Below, in pieces: positions 12,101 to 22,602 of a DNA stretch of 64,000 nucleotides. Made by a program: the position numbers and the translations under genes. This stretch comes from Tribonema minus. Taxonomy: Eukaryota; Sar; Xanthophyceae; Tribonematales; Tribonemataceae. Below the pieces are notes generated by a model. That model saw nothing but the letters and a program-made list of their open reading frames with translations, was not told where the DNA came from and did no database searches. Within the stretch, counting starts at the first letter, position 1. Every line of letters begins with the position of its first letter. The stretch is taken from contig JAFCMP010000511.1 in the NCBI GenBank assembly GCA_017506865.1, positions 372,001-436,000 of the forward strand, given 5' to 3'.

Positions 12101-15100
12101 AGTGTTCCCTGCCGCGGGCGCACATGGCCCGGAGGTCTGCATTACTTCTCCTGGCCTCCTCGGGATCAGCAAGTTCCTGACCGGAACACCCTGACCCTGA
12201 CCCTAACCTCAACCCTAATCCTAAACCTAACCCTAACACTGCAAAAGCTGGGAGCAGCCGCTGCACTCTGTCCCTCCCAAAGCAACACCCCCCCCCACAG
12301 TAAATCAAAACTCGTGTGATGGTAGCAGCAACACGCCTGAAGTCCTGCCGCGCCGCCTGGGTTAGAGTTAGGGTTAGGTTTAGGGTTAGGGTTAGGGTTA
12401 GGGTTAGGGTTAGGCTGCCGCTGCGCGCAGGGTTCAGAGGACTGCATGATGATGGTGCTGTTGGCCAAGGACCAACGCACTAACGTGTTTGTACTACTGC
12501 AACCACATGTGCTTGTACTTCAACAAGTATGTTTTGAGCAACACGTCTGCAGTGCATCTCAGTTCAATTATGGTGCGTTCTCGCCGCTACGCAGGGCTCG
12601 GAGGACTGCATGATGATGGTGGTGCTGCTGGCCAAGGCGCAGCTGATTTGCGACCTCAATTTTCAGAACCTCAACTTCCATCGCAACTTCAATCGCCGCA
12701 ACGCAGGGTCCTGAGGACTGCATGATGATGTTGGTGCTGCTGGCCAAGGCGTAGCTCATTCACATATATCATCCTCATCTGCATAACTTCTAATACTTGC
12801 AGTGACACGTGACAGGTCTCAAGTCCCTGACCCTAGCCGTAACCCTAACCCCGCCGCCGCCGCCGCCGCCGCTGCGCCTAGGGCCCTGAGGACTGCATGA
12901 TGATGGTGGTGCTGTTGGCCAAGGTGCAGTTGATTCGCGACCTCAAGGCGCTGCGCGACGCCAAGGCGGAGGAGGAGAAGCGCGCGGACCACGACAAGAA
13001 CGTGCAGGCGTCGCGCCTCGCGCACGCGGACAAGGGCCGCGGCAAGGCGCCCACGCGCGCGCAGACCAAAGGTACGGTAGTGTATGTTACTACAAGTTTA
13101 AAGTTATGCAGCCACGACAAGAACGTACAAGGGCTGCGGCAAGGCGCCCACGCGCGCGCATACCAAAGGTGCGGCGGCTTGTGATGATTCACTCGAAGAT
13201 TTCCAAGTGTTTGGCACAACGTTGAGCCAAAGAGACACCAGCTGCCCGTGTGACTACCAGTGAGCTGAAATCCAGCAGCAGGGGGCACAGGGGAGGTGAT
13301 GGTCTTGGTGTCTAGTGCAGGGTTTGATGTGAGAGAAATGATATGCTCACGCTGACTTGTACCATGACGTAGCACATACATAAGGCAATGCAGAGTGTCT
13401 GACCATGACGCGAACGTTCAGGCGTCGCGCCTCGCGTTCGCCGGCAACGGCTGCGGCAAGGCGCCCTTGCGCGCGCAGACCAAAGGTGCAATGCAACGCT
13501 GATGATTGAGAGAAGGACTTCTCGGAGTCATCCGCAAACTCACCTGTGCTGTTGCACGGGACTGAAGGCAATGTAGGTTACTTTTGAAAAGTATGCAGCC
13601 ACGACAAGAACATCCATGCGCGTGCAGACCAAAGGTGCCCCAAAAAGCAACATTGCAGTATACAATAGCAGGATGCTAACCTTCACCTGACCCCAACCCC
13701 AATCTGACCCTAATTCTAAACGTTAATCTGCCTTTGGGTGTGCACAAGCGCTGCCATGGTGCAATGGTGGTGCGCGAGGTAAATTACAGTAGCAGGCGCA
13801 AGGTGCGGCAGCGTACGCCTCACAGCTGTCTTGCAGGAATACTTCGAGGAGTGGATGCGTACATGTGCTGGTGCCATGGCACGACATAGAAGGCACTGCA
13901 TAGGAGTATGCAGCCGCGACAATACTGCTGGTGCGTCGTACCCTGCGCATTGACACAGGCCGCGGCAAGTCGCCCTTGCGCGCGCAGACCAAGGGTAGGT
14001 ACGTACGTGTCCATTTAGGGTCAGGTAACCCTAACCCTAACCCTACTTTTAAGCAAGCTTGCCGCCATTGCGCCTGCCGGCACGCACCGGCCGCCATGCC
14101 ATAGCACACCCTATCGGGAAGCTGTGTTCACATCCACTATGACACAGAGTTAAACCCCTCTCGTCCATCGGAGCTGACATTACGGTAATGTCTTCTCGTC
14201 ACGCGCAGCCGCCAAAGCCGCTGCCGCCGCCGCCGCCGCCGCCGCCGCGGCGTCGCCGCCACGCTCACCCGCCGCTGGCGCCGTGGAGGACGCGCCCAAG
14301 TCGCCGCCCGGCGGCGGCGGCGGCGGCGCGCGCGGCGGCGGCATCGTCATTGACCCTAAGCTGCTCGCTGAGGATGGTGGCGGGGGGGATGAGACTCCGG
14401 CGGCGGACGACTTTATTGATGGCAGTGACGACGAGGAGAGCGGCGAAGGGTCGCAGAGCGCGTCCGGCGACGAGGACGAGGACGGTGCGTGTCAGTGCTC
14501 AACGTAACATCAACCCCAAGCCTAACCCTAAGCCTTCGTAAGCGTGGTGTGTGGTGAAGGCAAGGTGTACCCTGACCCTATCCACGACCTTGCAGCTAAC
14601 ATTCAGCATGGTGTGTGGTGACGGCTGCGATTTTTATTGGCGGGTGTGCAGGCTACCGTGATGCGTGCGGGTGGGCAAAGGCCTCCTCGGGGGTTGAATC
14701 AGTCAGTGGCAAGGCCTCTGTGGGTATTTCGGGGGGGGGAGCAAGATGCGTGAAGCGGGCGGGTGGGTATGGAGGCGCGAAGGAGGCCATCACGTGTTGT
14801 CAATTCTCGAAGTACAAGCACTGGCATGCAGCAGGCTCTTGAGCCTCCATCGTTTGCCCCTCTTGTCTGCCACAGACAGTGATCACCGTGACACTGCTGG
14901 AACCCACTTACCACAGCGACAACGATGATGACACAGGCAACGGTAGCGGCGACAATGCTCACCGAACCTGACGCACCCTCGGAAGTCGCCCAGCAAGCTG
15001 TTGTAAATCGTAGAGCTGCCGCGTCTCACATGCGCTCTACAGGCAACGGCGCCGTTGCTCAGCGTGCTTCTCTACAATGCGTATCGCTGCTGCGTCTCAC

Positions 15101-16794
15101 ATGCGCTCTGCAGCCAGCGGCGACGACGACGGCACCGGCGACGGCGACGAAAACGACAAGAATGATGATGATGACGATGACGATGACGAGGATGAAGAAG
15201 ACGATGAAGGCGGCGACGGCAGCGCGCACTCTAGCGGCGGCGGCGGCAGCGGCGGCGTCGCCAAGGGGCACCCGCGCCGCAGCTCCGTGGCCAAGGTCAA
15301 GAAGCGCATGGGGGAGGGCGACGCCACGGCGACGCGCCTGCACGACGCGCTGCGCACGCGGCTCATTCAGGTGAGTTCATCTCAGGCGGCAGGTTGCGTG
15401 CAGCCGCTGAGGGTTTCGGTGTTTTTAATGGCGCGAAGTCAAAGTCAACGCGCTGGGCACGCCTCTCTCATTCAGGTACGTCACTTCAGTCGGTTGCGAG
15501 GAGCAGCTGAGGGTTTCGGTGTCTTTCATGGCGCGCAGTCGGAGGCGACGCGCTGTGCACGCGGCCCGTTCAGGTGAGTTCAGTCAGTTGCAAGCAGCAG
15601 CTGAGGGTGTTGGTGCGTCTCCCAAGCCATCGCGCTGCGCACCCGGCTCATACAGGTGAGTTCAGTCAGCGGGTTGTGCGCGGCAGCTGAGGGTGTTTGG
15701 TGTCTCTGTGTCATGGCGCGCAGTCGAAGTCAATGCGCTGCACACCCGGCTCATGCCGTATACGTCAGTTCAGTCGGTCGTGCGCGGCGACTGAGGGTGT
15801 TCAACGTCTCTCTCATGGCGTGCAGTCGGGGGCGACGCGCTGCGCACCAGACTCTCGTACAGGCAAGTCAGTCGCGTGCATGCAGCTGAGGACTTCGGCC
15901 CCTCTCCATGAGCGTTGTCTCAACCTGCCGCAAGCATTCGAGGCACCGCGCATCAGGGCGACTTAGGTTTAGGGTTACAGTTACGCCTTTGGACCATGCC
16001 GTGCGTGGCGAGAGCGTCAGCAATATGCACGTGAGAATCGTGCATATGTCGATGGACCTCAAGGCTTGGCACGGCTGCTGTTGCTGTGGCATCGAGGACC
16101 ACCTCGGCGGCGGCGCAGCGCGCTGCACACGCAGTGCATGTACATGAGTAAAGACTGTTACGGTGGCTGCCTGCTTTGACGCTTCTATGCGGGGTGAACG
16201 TGCGGCCGCTTGTGCGGGCGAGGTGCGGTTGAGGCCCTTTCAAGGCTGCACGGCTCGCAAGAGAGACCGTTGTAGCGCAAATACTGGCGTCGTTATCTGG
16301 AAGGGGGACCGACAGCGACCACCTCACCGCACGGTGCTGCAGCACCGCTTCCTGATCAACAACGCAACGACACGCCCCCCATTTCTCACGCGCCCTCCTG
16401 CCGTCTGCCGTCGATGTCAAAGGCGACGTCGATCTGCAGCCGGCCGCGCGGCACGGGGGCGGCATGTCATCCGAATTGGACTCGCAGAGAAGGAAGCTAC
16501 GCGCGCACTGCATTGCATGGGCGCTGACGCTCTCTCGGCGCTACACCGCTGCGCGCATTTCATTCGCAGGACACCATCGGCACGCACAAGTCCATCGGGC
16601 GCAAGAAGCTCTCGGAGGCGGTCGCTGCGGCGGCGGCGTCGCCCACGAGCGCTGCTGCGGCGGCAGCGCGCAGGTCGGCGCGCTTCGCCGCCGGCGGAAT
16701 TCCCGCGGTGCCATCGCAAGGCGCCAGCAGCAGCAGCGGCGGCGGCGGCGGCGGCGGCGGCGATACGGGCGGAGCTGCCACCGCTGGCGGCTGA
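138..16794 (+). CDS. Unrecognised large charged protein, 14 exons
   Basis: Exons by GT-AG and phase: 138-403, 1085-1464, 2265-2464, 3875-4021, 4386-4766, 5585-5827, 6727-6828, 8498-8866, 10176-10427, 11362-11574, 12882-13071, 14209-14484, 15114-15370, 16570-16794. The sum is 3,501 nt (about 1,166 residues) and every joint keeps frame, which is strong support for the model. The start is the ATG at 138 in a GCGGCC-ATGG context. I do not recognise a family. The N-terminal exons are globular-looking (GDIWIVAKTLKAFNR), exons 5 and 12 carry Gly/Ala/Ser linkers, exons 6-11 are helix-rich with many Glu, Lys and Arg (likely coiled coil), and exons 12-13 hold long Asp/Glu runs followed by basic patches (AKVKKRMGEG). 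Acidic tracts beside basic patches are common in nuclear, chromatin-associated proteins, so a nuclear role is an inference only. Introns are packed with copies of exon edges. Confidence 0.75.
1465..5584 (+). repeat. Exon-edge copies in introns 2-5 of the first gene
   Basis: Intron 2 (1465-2264) holds a copy of the end of exon 2 at about 1602-1648 (with GTGACG donor) and copies of the exon 3 acceptor edge at about 1975-2005 and 2112-2150. Intron 3 (2465-3874) holds an exon 3 end copy at 2549-2610 and exon 4 start copies near 3531-3560 and 3690-3775. Intron 4 holds an exon 4 end copy at 4092-4157 and an exon 5 start copy at 4242-4314. Intron 5 holds exon 6 start copies at 5268-5320 and 5425-5490. 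Each copy ends at a GT or begins after an AG. Confidence 0.8.
4784..5035 (+). repeat. GGT/GCT trinucleotide tract in intron 5
   Basis: About 250 bases of imperfect GGT and GCT triplets start directly downstream of the exon 5 donor (4767). In one frame it would read as poly-Gly/Ala and in another as poly-Val/Leu, but it follows a GTGAGC donor and the next exon joins in phase without it. It is therefore taken as an intronic triplet expansion rather than coding sequence. Confidence 0.75.
6829..8497 (+). repeat. Intron 7: two donor-edge and seven acceptor-edge copies
   Basis: Copies of the exon 7 end with GTAAGC or GTGAGC donors lie at about 6937-7005 and 7120-7195. Seven copies of the exon 8 start (GGCCTGTGGGCGGCGCT and following) lie at about 7433-7480, 7546-7600, 7706-7760, 7833-7895, 8026-8080, 8179-8230 and 8331-8385, each preceded by a GCC-triplet tract ending in CAG. 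Most copies leave the exon sequence at the same place, after about 45 bases. Several then continue with a possible donor (GTATAA, GTATTC, GTATGT, GTATAC), so they look like bounded mini-exons. Confidence 0.85.
8867..10175 (+). repeat. Intron 8: four donor-edge and three acceptor-edge copies
   Basis: Copies of the exon 8 end lie at about 8943-9058, 9147-9222, 9300-9352 and 9408-9480, each stopping at GAG followed by GT. A more decayed one lies near 9598-9680. Copies of the exon 9 start lie at about 9706-9775, 9842-9915 and 10014-10062. Spacers are mostly a TTGAAGTT-type simple repeat unrelated to the exons. Confidence 0.85.
10428..11361 (+). repeat. Intron 9: four acceptor-edge copies in a TGACTCA-rich spacer
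   Basis: Copies of the exon 10 start (GCGGAGAAGATCATCAAGCG) lie at about 10728-10770, 10921-10975, 11037-11135 and 11197-11245. Between them is a spacer built of ACTCATGACTCA-like units (10780-11345), which repeats the heptamer TGACTCA many times. Confidence 0.85.
11575..12881 (+). repeat. Intron 10: donor and acceptor copies with telomere-like tracts
   Basis: Copies of the exon 10 end lie at about 11669-11752 and 11845-11924, with GTGCGA and GTGAGA donors. Copies of the exon 11 start lie at about 12428-12472, 12594-12645 and 12707-12753. CCCTAA-type repeats lie at 12187-12237 and TTAGGG-type repeats at 12358-12416, so both orientations occur in one intron. Confidence 0.85.
13072..14208 (+). 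repeat. Intron 11: four copies of the exon 11 end
   Basis: Copies of the segment around GCGCGCAGACCAAAG, each followed by GGTRYG-like donor sequence, lie at about 13105-13172, 13398-13488, 13597-13638 and 13935-13996. The copies are progressively shorter or more altered than the exon itself. Confidence 0.8.
14485..16569 (+). repeat. Introns 12-13: copies of exon 13 edges
   Basis: A copy of the exon 13 acceptor edge lies at about 15025-15056. Five copies of the exon 13 end (CTCATTCAG-GTGAGT and variants) lie near 15450-15480, 15545-15578, 15627-15662, 15735-15775 and 15830-15868. The remainder of intron 13 (15870-16569) shows no gene. Confidence 0.75.
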
Positions 16795-18222
16795 GAAGCG
16801 AGAATGCTGTGGTGATGCCTTGCTGGCCTGACGCACGGTGGCTGGATTGCAATTTGAGCGCTTGGAGCCCAGCGGAGGGTCGGCGGCAGCTGGGGAAGGC
16901 AGTCGCAGCGGCAGGAGGCGGCGGCAGCAGGCCAAGCGGCAGCTGCGCCGCCAACACTGTCTGTAGCCGCTGTATCTCTGTCGCATACAGTGTGGTGCAG
17001 AGGTGCTTGCGGCGCCGTGCTGTCTTGCTTTTGACGTTGCACTTTGAGCCCGTGCGGTGGCAGCGGCGTTTGCAAGCGGCACTTCGCTGACTGTAGCGTT
17101 GGGGTACTGGCCAGGTGACGGGCAGGGGGTTGGCAGAAAGGCGAAGGCGTAGGCGTTATAGATTGCTTGTGGGTGAGTGAGAAGGGAGGGGCTGCGGCGG
17201 TCGCTGAGCCCTGTGCTGCGCCAATGGCGTGTCTGTCTCTCTTTGGTGTAGTGTGAAGTAGCGTCTTGCATGCTTGCTTGACGTCATGAATGGCCAGGGC
17301 GTTCCGATTAGTTGAGCGTAAAACCTCAATACAATGCAGGTTCTAGCCCTGTGGCTTGATGTGTCGCTGCGTTGTGCTTCGTTGTGAGGTATGCTACGCA
17401 GCTCAAGGTCGAGCCAGTCTTCAGTCTGCGGCAGCAGGTGAATCGCGCACATCAGCAGGGCGAGCAATGCTGCTGTGGTTGTGGACAATTTCAAACTTGC
17501 GACTTGGCAGCCTGCTAATCATAAGCTGCTGCTCGTGGTGCGTGTTGCTCGCAAGTTCAAACTTTGCGTATGACCGGCTGCTCATTGCTGCAGGCGGCCG
17601 CTGTCAGGCTGCGTATGGGACCAGTGTCACTCAAGCGTGTGCGCAGAGTTTGTTGGAATGTGGACCTCACTCGTAGTCTAGTGTCAACAACCGTCAGTTA
17701 CTGTTGTGTGCGTTTTCCCCTCTGCGCTGCGCTTGTGTGCACATTTTCGTCAGTCCATGTCCCCTTACATAGTCAAACCGAATGAGAGCAACGATCAGAC
17801 ATCAATGGCTCACCGGCCAGATTCCTGTGACTTTTGGCACGCCCGAGAGTCAACTTCCTCTACTAGCGCAGTACTTGAAGTTGCACCAGGCGTCATATCC
17901 TACCATGGGAAGACAAAATGATGATCGGTTCAATTGAAGTTCCGTCAGTGGAGCCTTAGATGCTGGCTAGTCTCTACAATGGTTTCACGGTCGCTGTCCA
18001 GCGTTGTGACCCTGAGACTGAATTCTGATGTGATGAGCGGGCCATGCAACATACCATTAGCTCTGCAGGTCTGTGAATGACAAACACATTTTTAAGTTGC
18101 GCGCCGTGTACACATGTGAGGGTGCGTGTATGTCGATTATGTACACCAGTTGCCATGAACGGACTTTCATGTAGGTAATGTATCACTGATGTGATGCAGG
18201 CAGGCCGCGCTTTGTGCGTGAG
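16757..18222 (+). repeat. 1.45-kb segmental duplication, left copy
   Basis: This block begins inside the last exon of the preceding gene (about the last 13 codons) and runs through its 3' flank. It matches 19776-21262 in the same orientation with many substitutions and small indels. Shared landmarks include TTGAGAAGCGAGAATGCTGT-like sequence near 16795 and 19817, a matching segment near 17290 and 20290, and GGACTTTCATGTAGGT near 18162 and 21189. Open frames on the opposite strand of the two copies do not correspond, so I see no conserved gene in it beyond the exon tail. Confidence 0.85.
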
Positions 18223-18277
18223 CACGCCCCCCGCAACCACTCAACCACCAAGGTCGTCACTTGTTGCCAGGACTGCT

Positions 18278-18371
18278 ATGAAGATTGCTGCTTTTCTCCT
18301 GTTTGGCGGGGCTGCTCTGGTCGATGGCTTTCTGACCGGGCCAGCTACTTTCACCCTCGCTCCTGGCCGGC
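18278..18371 (+). pseudogene. Truncated first-exon copy of the plastid-protein gene
   Basis: ATG at 18278 opens a copy of the signal-peptide exon found at 18895 (MKIAAFLLFGGAALVDGF). It runs to about 18371, where it abuts an inverted copy of the same exon. No second exon follows in the right place, so it is a fragment. Confidence 0.75.
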
Positions 18372-18640
18372 TGCAGCTGTGCCATCTGATCTGAATGAAA
18401 AAGCAAGCCGCTTTAACTAGCCCATGCATTCAGTTTCTCTTACCTTCACCCCGGCTGCCGCTCGGGCGCACGCTGCTGGTGCTGGGCCTCAACATCGGCA
18501 GCCGGTCAGGAGCGAGGGGCGATGAAAGTAGCTGGCCCGGTCATAAACCCATCGACCAGAGCAGCCCCGATAAATAGCAGAAAAGCAGCAATCTTCATGG
18601 CAGTCCTGGCAGCAGTCCTGTCAACAGGCGACGACCTTGG
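18372..18640 (-). pseudogene. Inverted first-exon copy of the plastid-protein gene
   Basis: On the minus strand, ATG at 18598 begins MKIAAFLLFIGAALVDGF, and the match continues past the donor into intron sequence (GGTGAAGGTAAGAGAAACTG). The reading frame meets a stop within the exon before the donor region, so this copy would not encode the protein. With 18254-18371 it forms a fold-back of about 115-bp arms and a loop of similar size. Confidence 0.75.
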
Positions 18641-18894
18641 TGGTTGCCCCCTTCATTATTGTGACCATTAATGGCGACCGAAGTTGTTCAACTAAGCAAA
18701 GCACGTTGTCAAAAAGAGTATGCAAGTCGGAGCCCACCTGGTCGCAGCTTCTTGCATGATGATCAACGTCTCTGTCCCAAGAGCAGCACGTTCAACGTCA
18801 CCTTTGAACTTGGTACGTGAAGTTCGTCGGTGTGAATAAACCGAGTTACCGTGTGTACTCCCACCAAGGTTGTCACTTTGTTGTCAAGACTGCA

Positions 18895-19675
18895 ATGAAG
18901 GTTGCTGCTTGTCTCCTGTTTGGCGGGGCTGCTCTGGTCGATGGCTTTCTGACCGGGCCAGCTACTATCACCGCCCTCGCTCCTGGCCAGCTGCCGATGA
19001 CGAGAACCAGTACCAGCAGCAGCGTGCGCTCGAGCGGCGGCCGGGGTGAAGGTGAGAGAAACTGAATGCATGGGTTCTTTAAAGCGGCTTGCTTTTTCAT
19101 TCAGATCAGATGGCACAGTTGCAGCAGCAGGCACCAACAATGAGTCATACCGTGTCGTAGCGCAAGTGCCTTCGCAGCGTTTGTTGGCATGACATGAGTG
19201 AGCTGCAGCTTTACCCTGCAACACGTGGCAGTGTCTTCTTACAGTCTATCCAACTTTAGCCATGTTCCTGCCTTTGTCGCTGCACGTCTGACACGGCAAG
19301 TACTGCTGCTGCTGCTGCAGCAACCTGTTGTTAACAGTTGCGCTATACTCGAAGCCTCGTGTGGAATTCAGAGCTGACTGTTTACTGATCAGGTCGCCTG
19401 CTGCTGCTGCTGCTGCTGCTGCTGCAGGCTTCAAGACTCTGCCTGCGCATGGGTGGGGTGGCGCAGACAAGAGCGTGCATGACCGCCTGCGTACCATCGA
19501 GAACTCGGTCAGCGAGCTGCTGTCGGAGTTTGCGGTGTTCAAGTCAAAACTCGACACTATCAATGAGAAAGTTTCCATAGTGCCATCTTGGTCAAACACC
19601 GACACCCTCGTCGGTGTATTTCTCGGAGCTGCGACAACCATCATCGTCATGTCTATTATGGACGGACCAAAGTGA
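18895..19675 (+). CDS. Predicted plastid-targeted membrane protein
   Basis: Two exons, 18895-19051 and 19428-19675, join in phase 1 (donor GTGAGA, acceptor CTGCAG) to give about 134 residues. Residues 1-17 form a signal peptide (MKVAACLLFGGAALVDG) followed by Phe, like the cleavage-site Phe of two-part plastid presequences in algae with red secondary plastids. A Ser/Thr/Arg-rich stretch follows, suited to a transit peptide. Exon 2 encodes a short helical, coiled-coil-like region (DRLRTIENSVSELLSEF) and a C-terminal membrane segment (VGVFLGAATTIIVMSIM) ending in DGPK. Function is unknown; anchoring in a plastid membrane is an inference. It sits between two copies of a 1.45-kb duplication, and two broken copies of its first exon lie just upstream. 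Confidence 0.7.
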
Positions 19676-19775
19676 GAGTGTTGCACCTTAGGCCGGCGCG
19701 AAGCATGACCTGGGTATGGCGGCGATACGAGCTGGTGTCAGTAAGTGTCGACACACGGGCATACCCCCTTGCAGC

Positions 19776-21262
19776 GGCGGCGGCGATACGGGCGGAGCTG
19801 CCACCGCCGGCGGTTGAGAAGCGAGAATGCTGTGGTTATGTCTTGCTGGCCTGACGCACGGTTCCAGTGACTGGATCGCAATGTGAGCAATTGAAGCCCA
19901 GTGGAGAGTCGGCGGCAGGTGCTGTGGAGTGCAGTTGCGGCAGCAGCGGGCGGCGGCCGCTGCGCTGCCGACACCGCCTGTTGCCGCAGCATCTCTGTCG
20001 CATACAGTGTTGTGCAGAGGTGCTTACGGTGCCGTGCTGTCTTGCTTTTGACATTGCACTCTGAGCCCATGCGGTGGCAGCGGCGGTTGCAAGCAGCGCT
20101 GTAGCGTTGGGTTCTGGTCAAATGACAGGCAGGGATTGGGCGCGAAAGCAAAGGCATAGGCGTCATAGATTGCTTGTGGGTGAGTGAGAAGGGAAGGGCT
20201 ACCGCGGTTGCTGGGCCCTGTGCTGCGTCAATAGCATGTCTCTCCTTGGTGTGGTGTGGAGTAGCGTCTTGCATGCTTGACGCCATGAATGTCCGGGGCG
20301 CTCCGATTAGTTGAGCGTAAAGCCTCAAAACAATGCAGTTTCTAGCCCTGTGGCTTGGTGTGTTGCTGCATCGTGCTGCATTGTGAGGTATGCTGTGCAG
20401 TCTCATTCGCGAGCCAGTCCTCAATCTGCGGCAGCGCGGAGAGCCGTGCACATCAGCAGGCGAGCAATGCTGTGGCGCCAGGGCATCAGCATATGCTCGT
20501 ACTTCCAGTGGTTTGTGGACAACTTCAACTCTTGCTTTCCAGCTGCTCATGCTGCAGGCGGCCGCAGTCAGGCTGCTCACAGAACTAATGTCAGTCTAGC
20601 GTGTGCGCTGAATTTGTTGGAATGGGGACCTCACTCATATTCACGGTGTCGGCACTTCTCAGTTGTAGTGATAGATGATGAAGCACCTTCGACTGACTGC
20701 GTTGAACATCACAGTTATAAAACGGCTGTAAAAAGCTGACAGCTGCCTGCGGCAGTTCTGCATCCCCCCCGTATGCACTTTTTTTCAGTTGCTCTCCCTA
20801 TTCTGGCCGACTAGGAGTATGTAAAGATCAGACAGCCACTGCTCGCCTGCCGGCCTCAGAGCATGACTGCACACATTCATGTGGCGTCCGTCATCTGGAC
20901 GCTGGAGAGTCAACTTACTCAAATACTACTTTGAAGTTGCACCAACGGTTCAAAGATGATAATCGATTTCATTTGTAGAGTTTGACGCTGGCTAGTCGTC
21001 AGGGCTGGTGTCGCTGTCCAGGGTGGTGGCCCTGAGACTAACTGTGATGTGACAAACGGGCCATGCAGCACATGCCATGAGCTGTGCCGGTGTGTAACAC
21101 CAAGCGCAAGTTGAAGTTGCACGCCGTGTACGTGTACATATGAGGGTGCGTGTATGTTGCTCATGTACCATCAGCTGTCATGGACGGACGGACTTTCATG
21201 TAGGTGATGCACCACTAACATCATGATGATGAAGGCTAGCCGCGCAAAGTGCCGGGTGTGCG
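19776..21262 (+). repeat. 1.45-kb segmental duplication, right copy
   Basis: Right-hand copy of the block at 16757-18222, including the last 13 or so codons and stop of the 14-exon gene. The exon tail here has no upstream part, so it is a dead fragment. The copies flank the plastid-protein gene as direct repeats. Confidence 0.85.
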
Positions 21263-21506
21263 CTTGTTCAAGCCCACGGGCAGCGCCTCTGTACACTGTA
21301 CAATGACATTGTATGTGGCAATGGCGCTGGGCGGGGATGATGTGGCGCTAACAAGACATTGGCCATATGCCAACGGCGAAAAGCAGCCATGTCTAGACGT
21401 ACAGAACAAGCGCTTTATGCCACACATGGCGGAGTCCAAAGGGGCTGCACAAATGCACGACATCATGGGGGGTGAGATGCCAGTTGGCGTTGTCATTTGC
21501 AAGTGA
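21249..21506 (+). CDS. Possible coding fragment, unrecognised
   Basis: An open frame of 85 codons begins at the right edge of the segmental duplication and ends with a stop at 21506. Its residue make-up (for example ALTRHWPYANGEK and MPHMAESKGAAQMHD) looks more protein-like than that of neighbouring frames. There is no clear splice context, no family match that I recognise, and the start could be upstream. It could be a remnant of an element or a chance frame. Confidence 0.25.
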   Translation: MPGVRLFKPTGSASVHCTMTLYVAMALGGDDVALTRHWPYANGEKQPCLDVQNKRFMPHMAESKGAAQMHDIMGGEMPVGVVICK

Positions 21507-22602
21507 GCGTCAATGCGCATTGAGACACGTTCAAGTCACAGGTACATGTCGATATATCTGATAGAGCAAGCTTTGACATCTACGTCTGTGCTCATTTATA
21601 AATGCAAGAGTGGTGAGAAGTACAGAGCCGCACATACATGGGCGGCGACAGCACAGCCGTTTAGCTTGAACTGCTAGGGACGAGACATTGGACACACCAA
21701 TGGCAAGTGGTTGGTCTCTGCACCCATATATATCGCTTGGAGGGCTGACAGTTTACCTGTTCATTGCCATCGCCGATGCCAGCGTGCGTTTGTTGACTCA
21801 AGTAAAAGTCGATTGGACGCTGTCACAACGGATGATCTCTGACCGCGGATAGAACACGGAGCATGTGCAAATGTGCGTATGTGATACCTACTAGTACCTG
21901 CAAAGCCACGCCACGGCACTCGCCAAATTCTCACAGCGTGGCACGCTGCTGGCGGGTGGCAGCAAATCGCAGTTGCGCGCTCTGTACAGCGCGTTGTGCC
22001 CAAGTATGTAAGCGCGTGTTCGATTCGCTGTAGACAGCTGTAGACAGACCTTCTTTCTGCGCAATATGTACATGGTCTGCGCTTTCGCTGTGTGTCGGGC
22101 AAACTTGTTGTCACCACTTCAACGTTGAAGGATCTTGAAAAGGCAACCCAAAGCTAAGCGCCTGACGCTGGGTCGATCGCCGCCGCGCGGAGCGTAAAGC
22201 GCCACTAGTCCTAGCATGCATTCTTTGCATTCGCTTCCGCTGCAGCCAGGCTGCAGTCCGCTGCAGCTGCGGGCAAAACCAAGTCGCATTACCCCCCCCC
22301 CTCATAATCCCCCTCGTGAACGGGGTTCCCTTTCCCCGCTTTTGCGGCTGAGCTTGATTGCACCTCGGATTCACATTAGGGGCTGGCCACCACTCGCAGC
22401 AGGAAGGAAGACACCGCTCTAGTGCGGCCTCAGCTGCAGCTCCCACAGGACACACAAGCACAGCTGCTGGACAGTCAGACAGGTGTCAAAATAGCTGTCA
22501 CACAGGCAACTCGCTCTAGAACCTGAACACCTTCACACAGGGCGACTCACAGGCACCAGCACACGGCACCAGCAACCAGCCAGCGGCGTCAGCTAAACAG
22601 CC
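21507..22602. other. Intergenic stretch, no gene seen
   Basis: Lower-GC sequence without convincing exons. A C-run lies at 22291-22302. The last 150 bases before 22603 are probably the 5' flank and leader of the small gene that follows. Confidence 0.4.

Noticed and set aside
12187-12416. Telomere repeats as a sign of a chromosome end
   Set aside because: The tracts are short, imperfect, in both orientations and inside introns of a continuous gene, so this is not a terminus.
19738-20580. Long minus-strand open frame (280 codons) in the right duplication copy, and a similar length one at 16417-17271 in the left copy
   Set aside because: The frames in the two copies do not correspond and the residue mix is erratic, so they are chance openings in GC-rich DNA.
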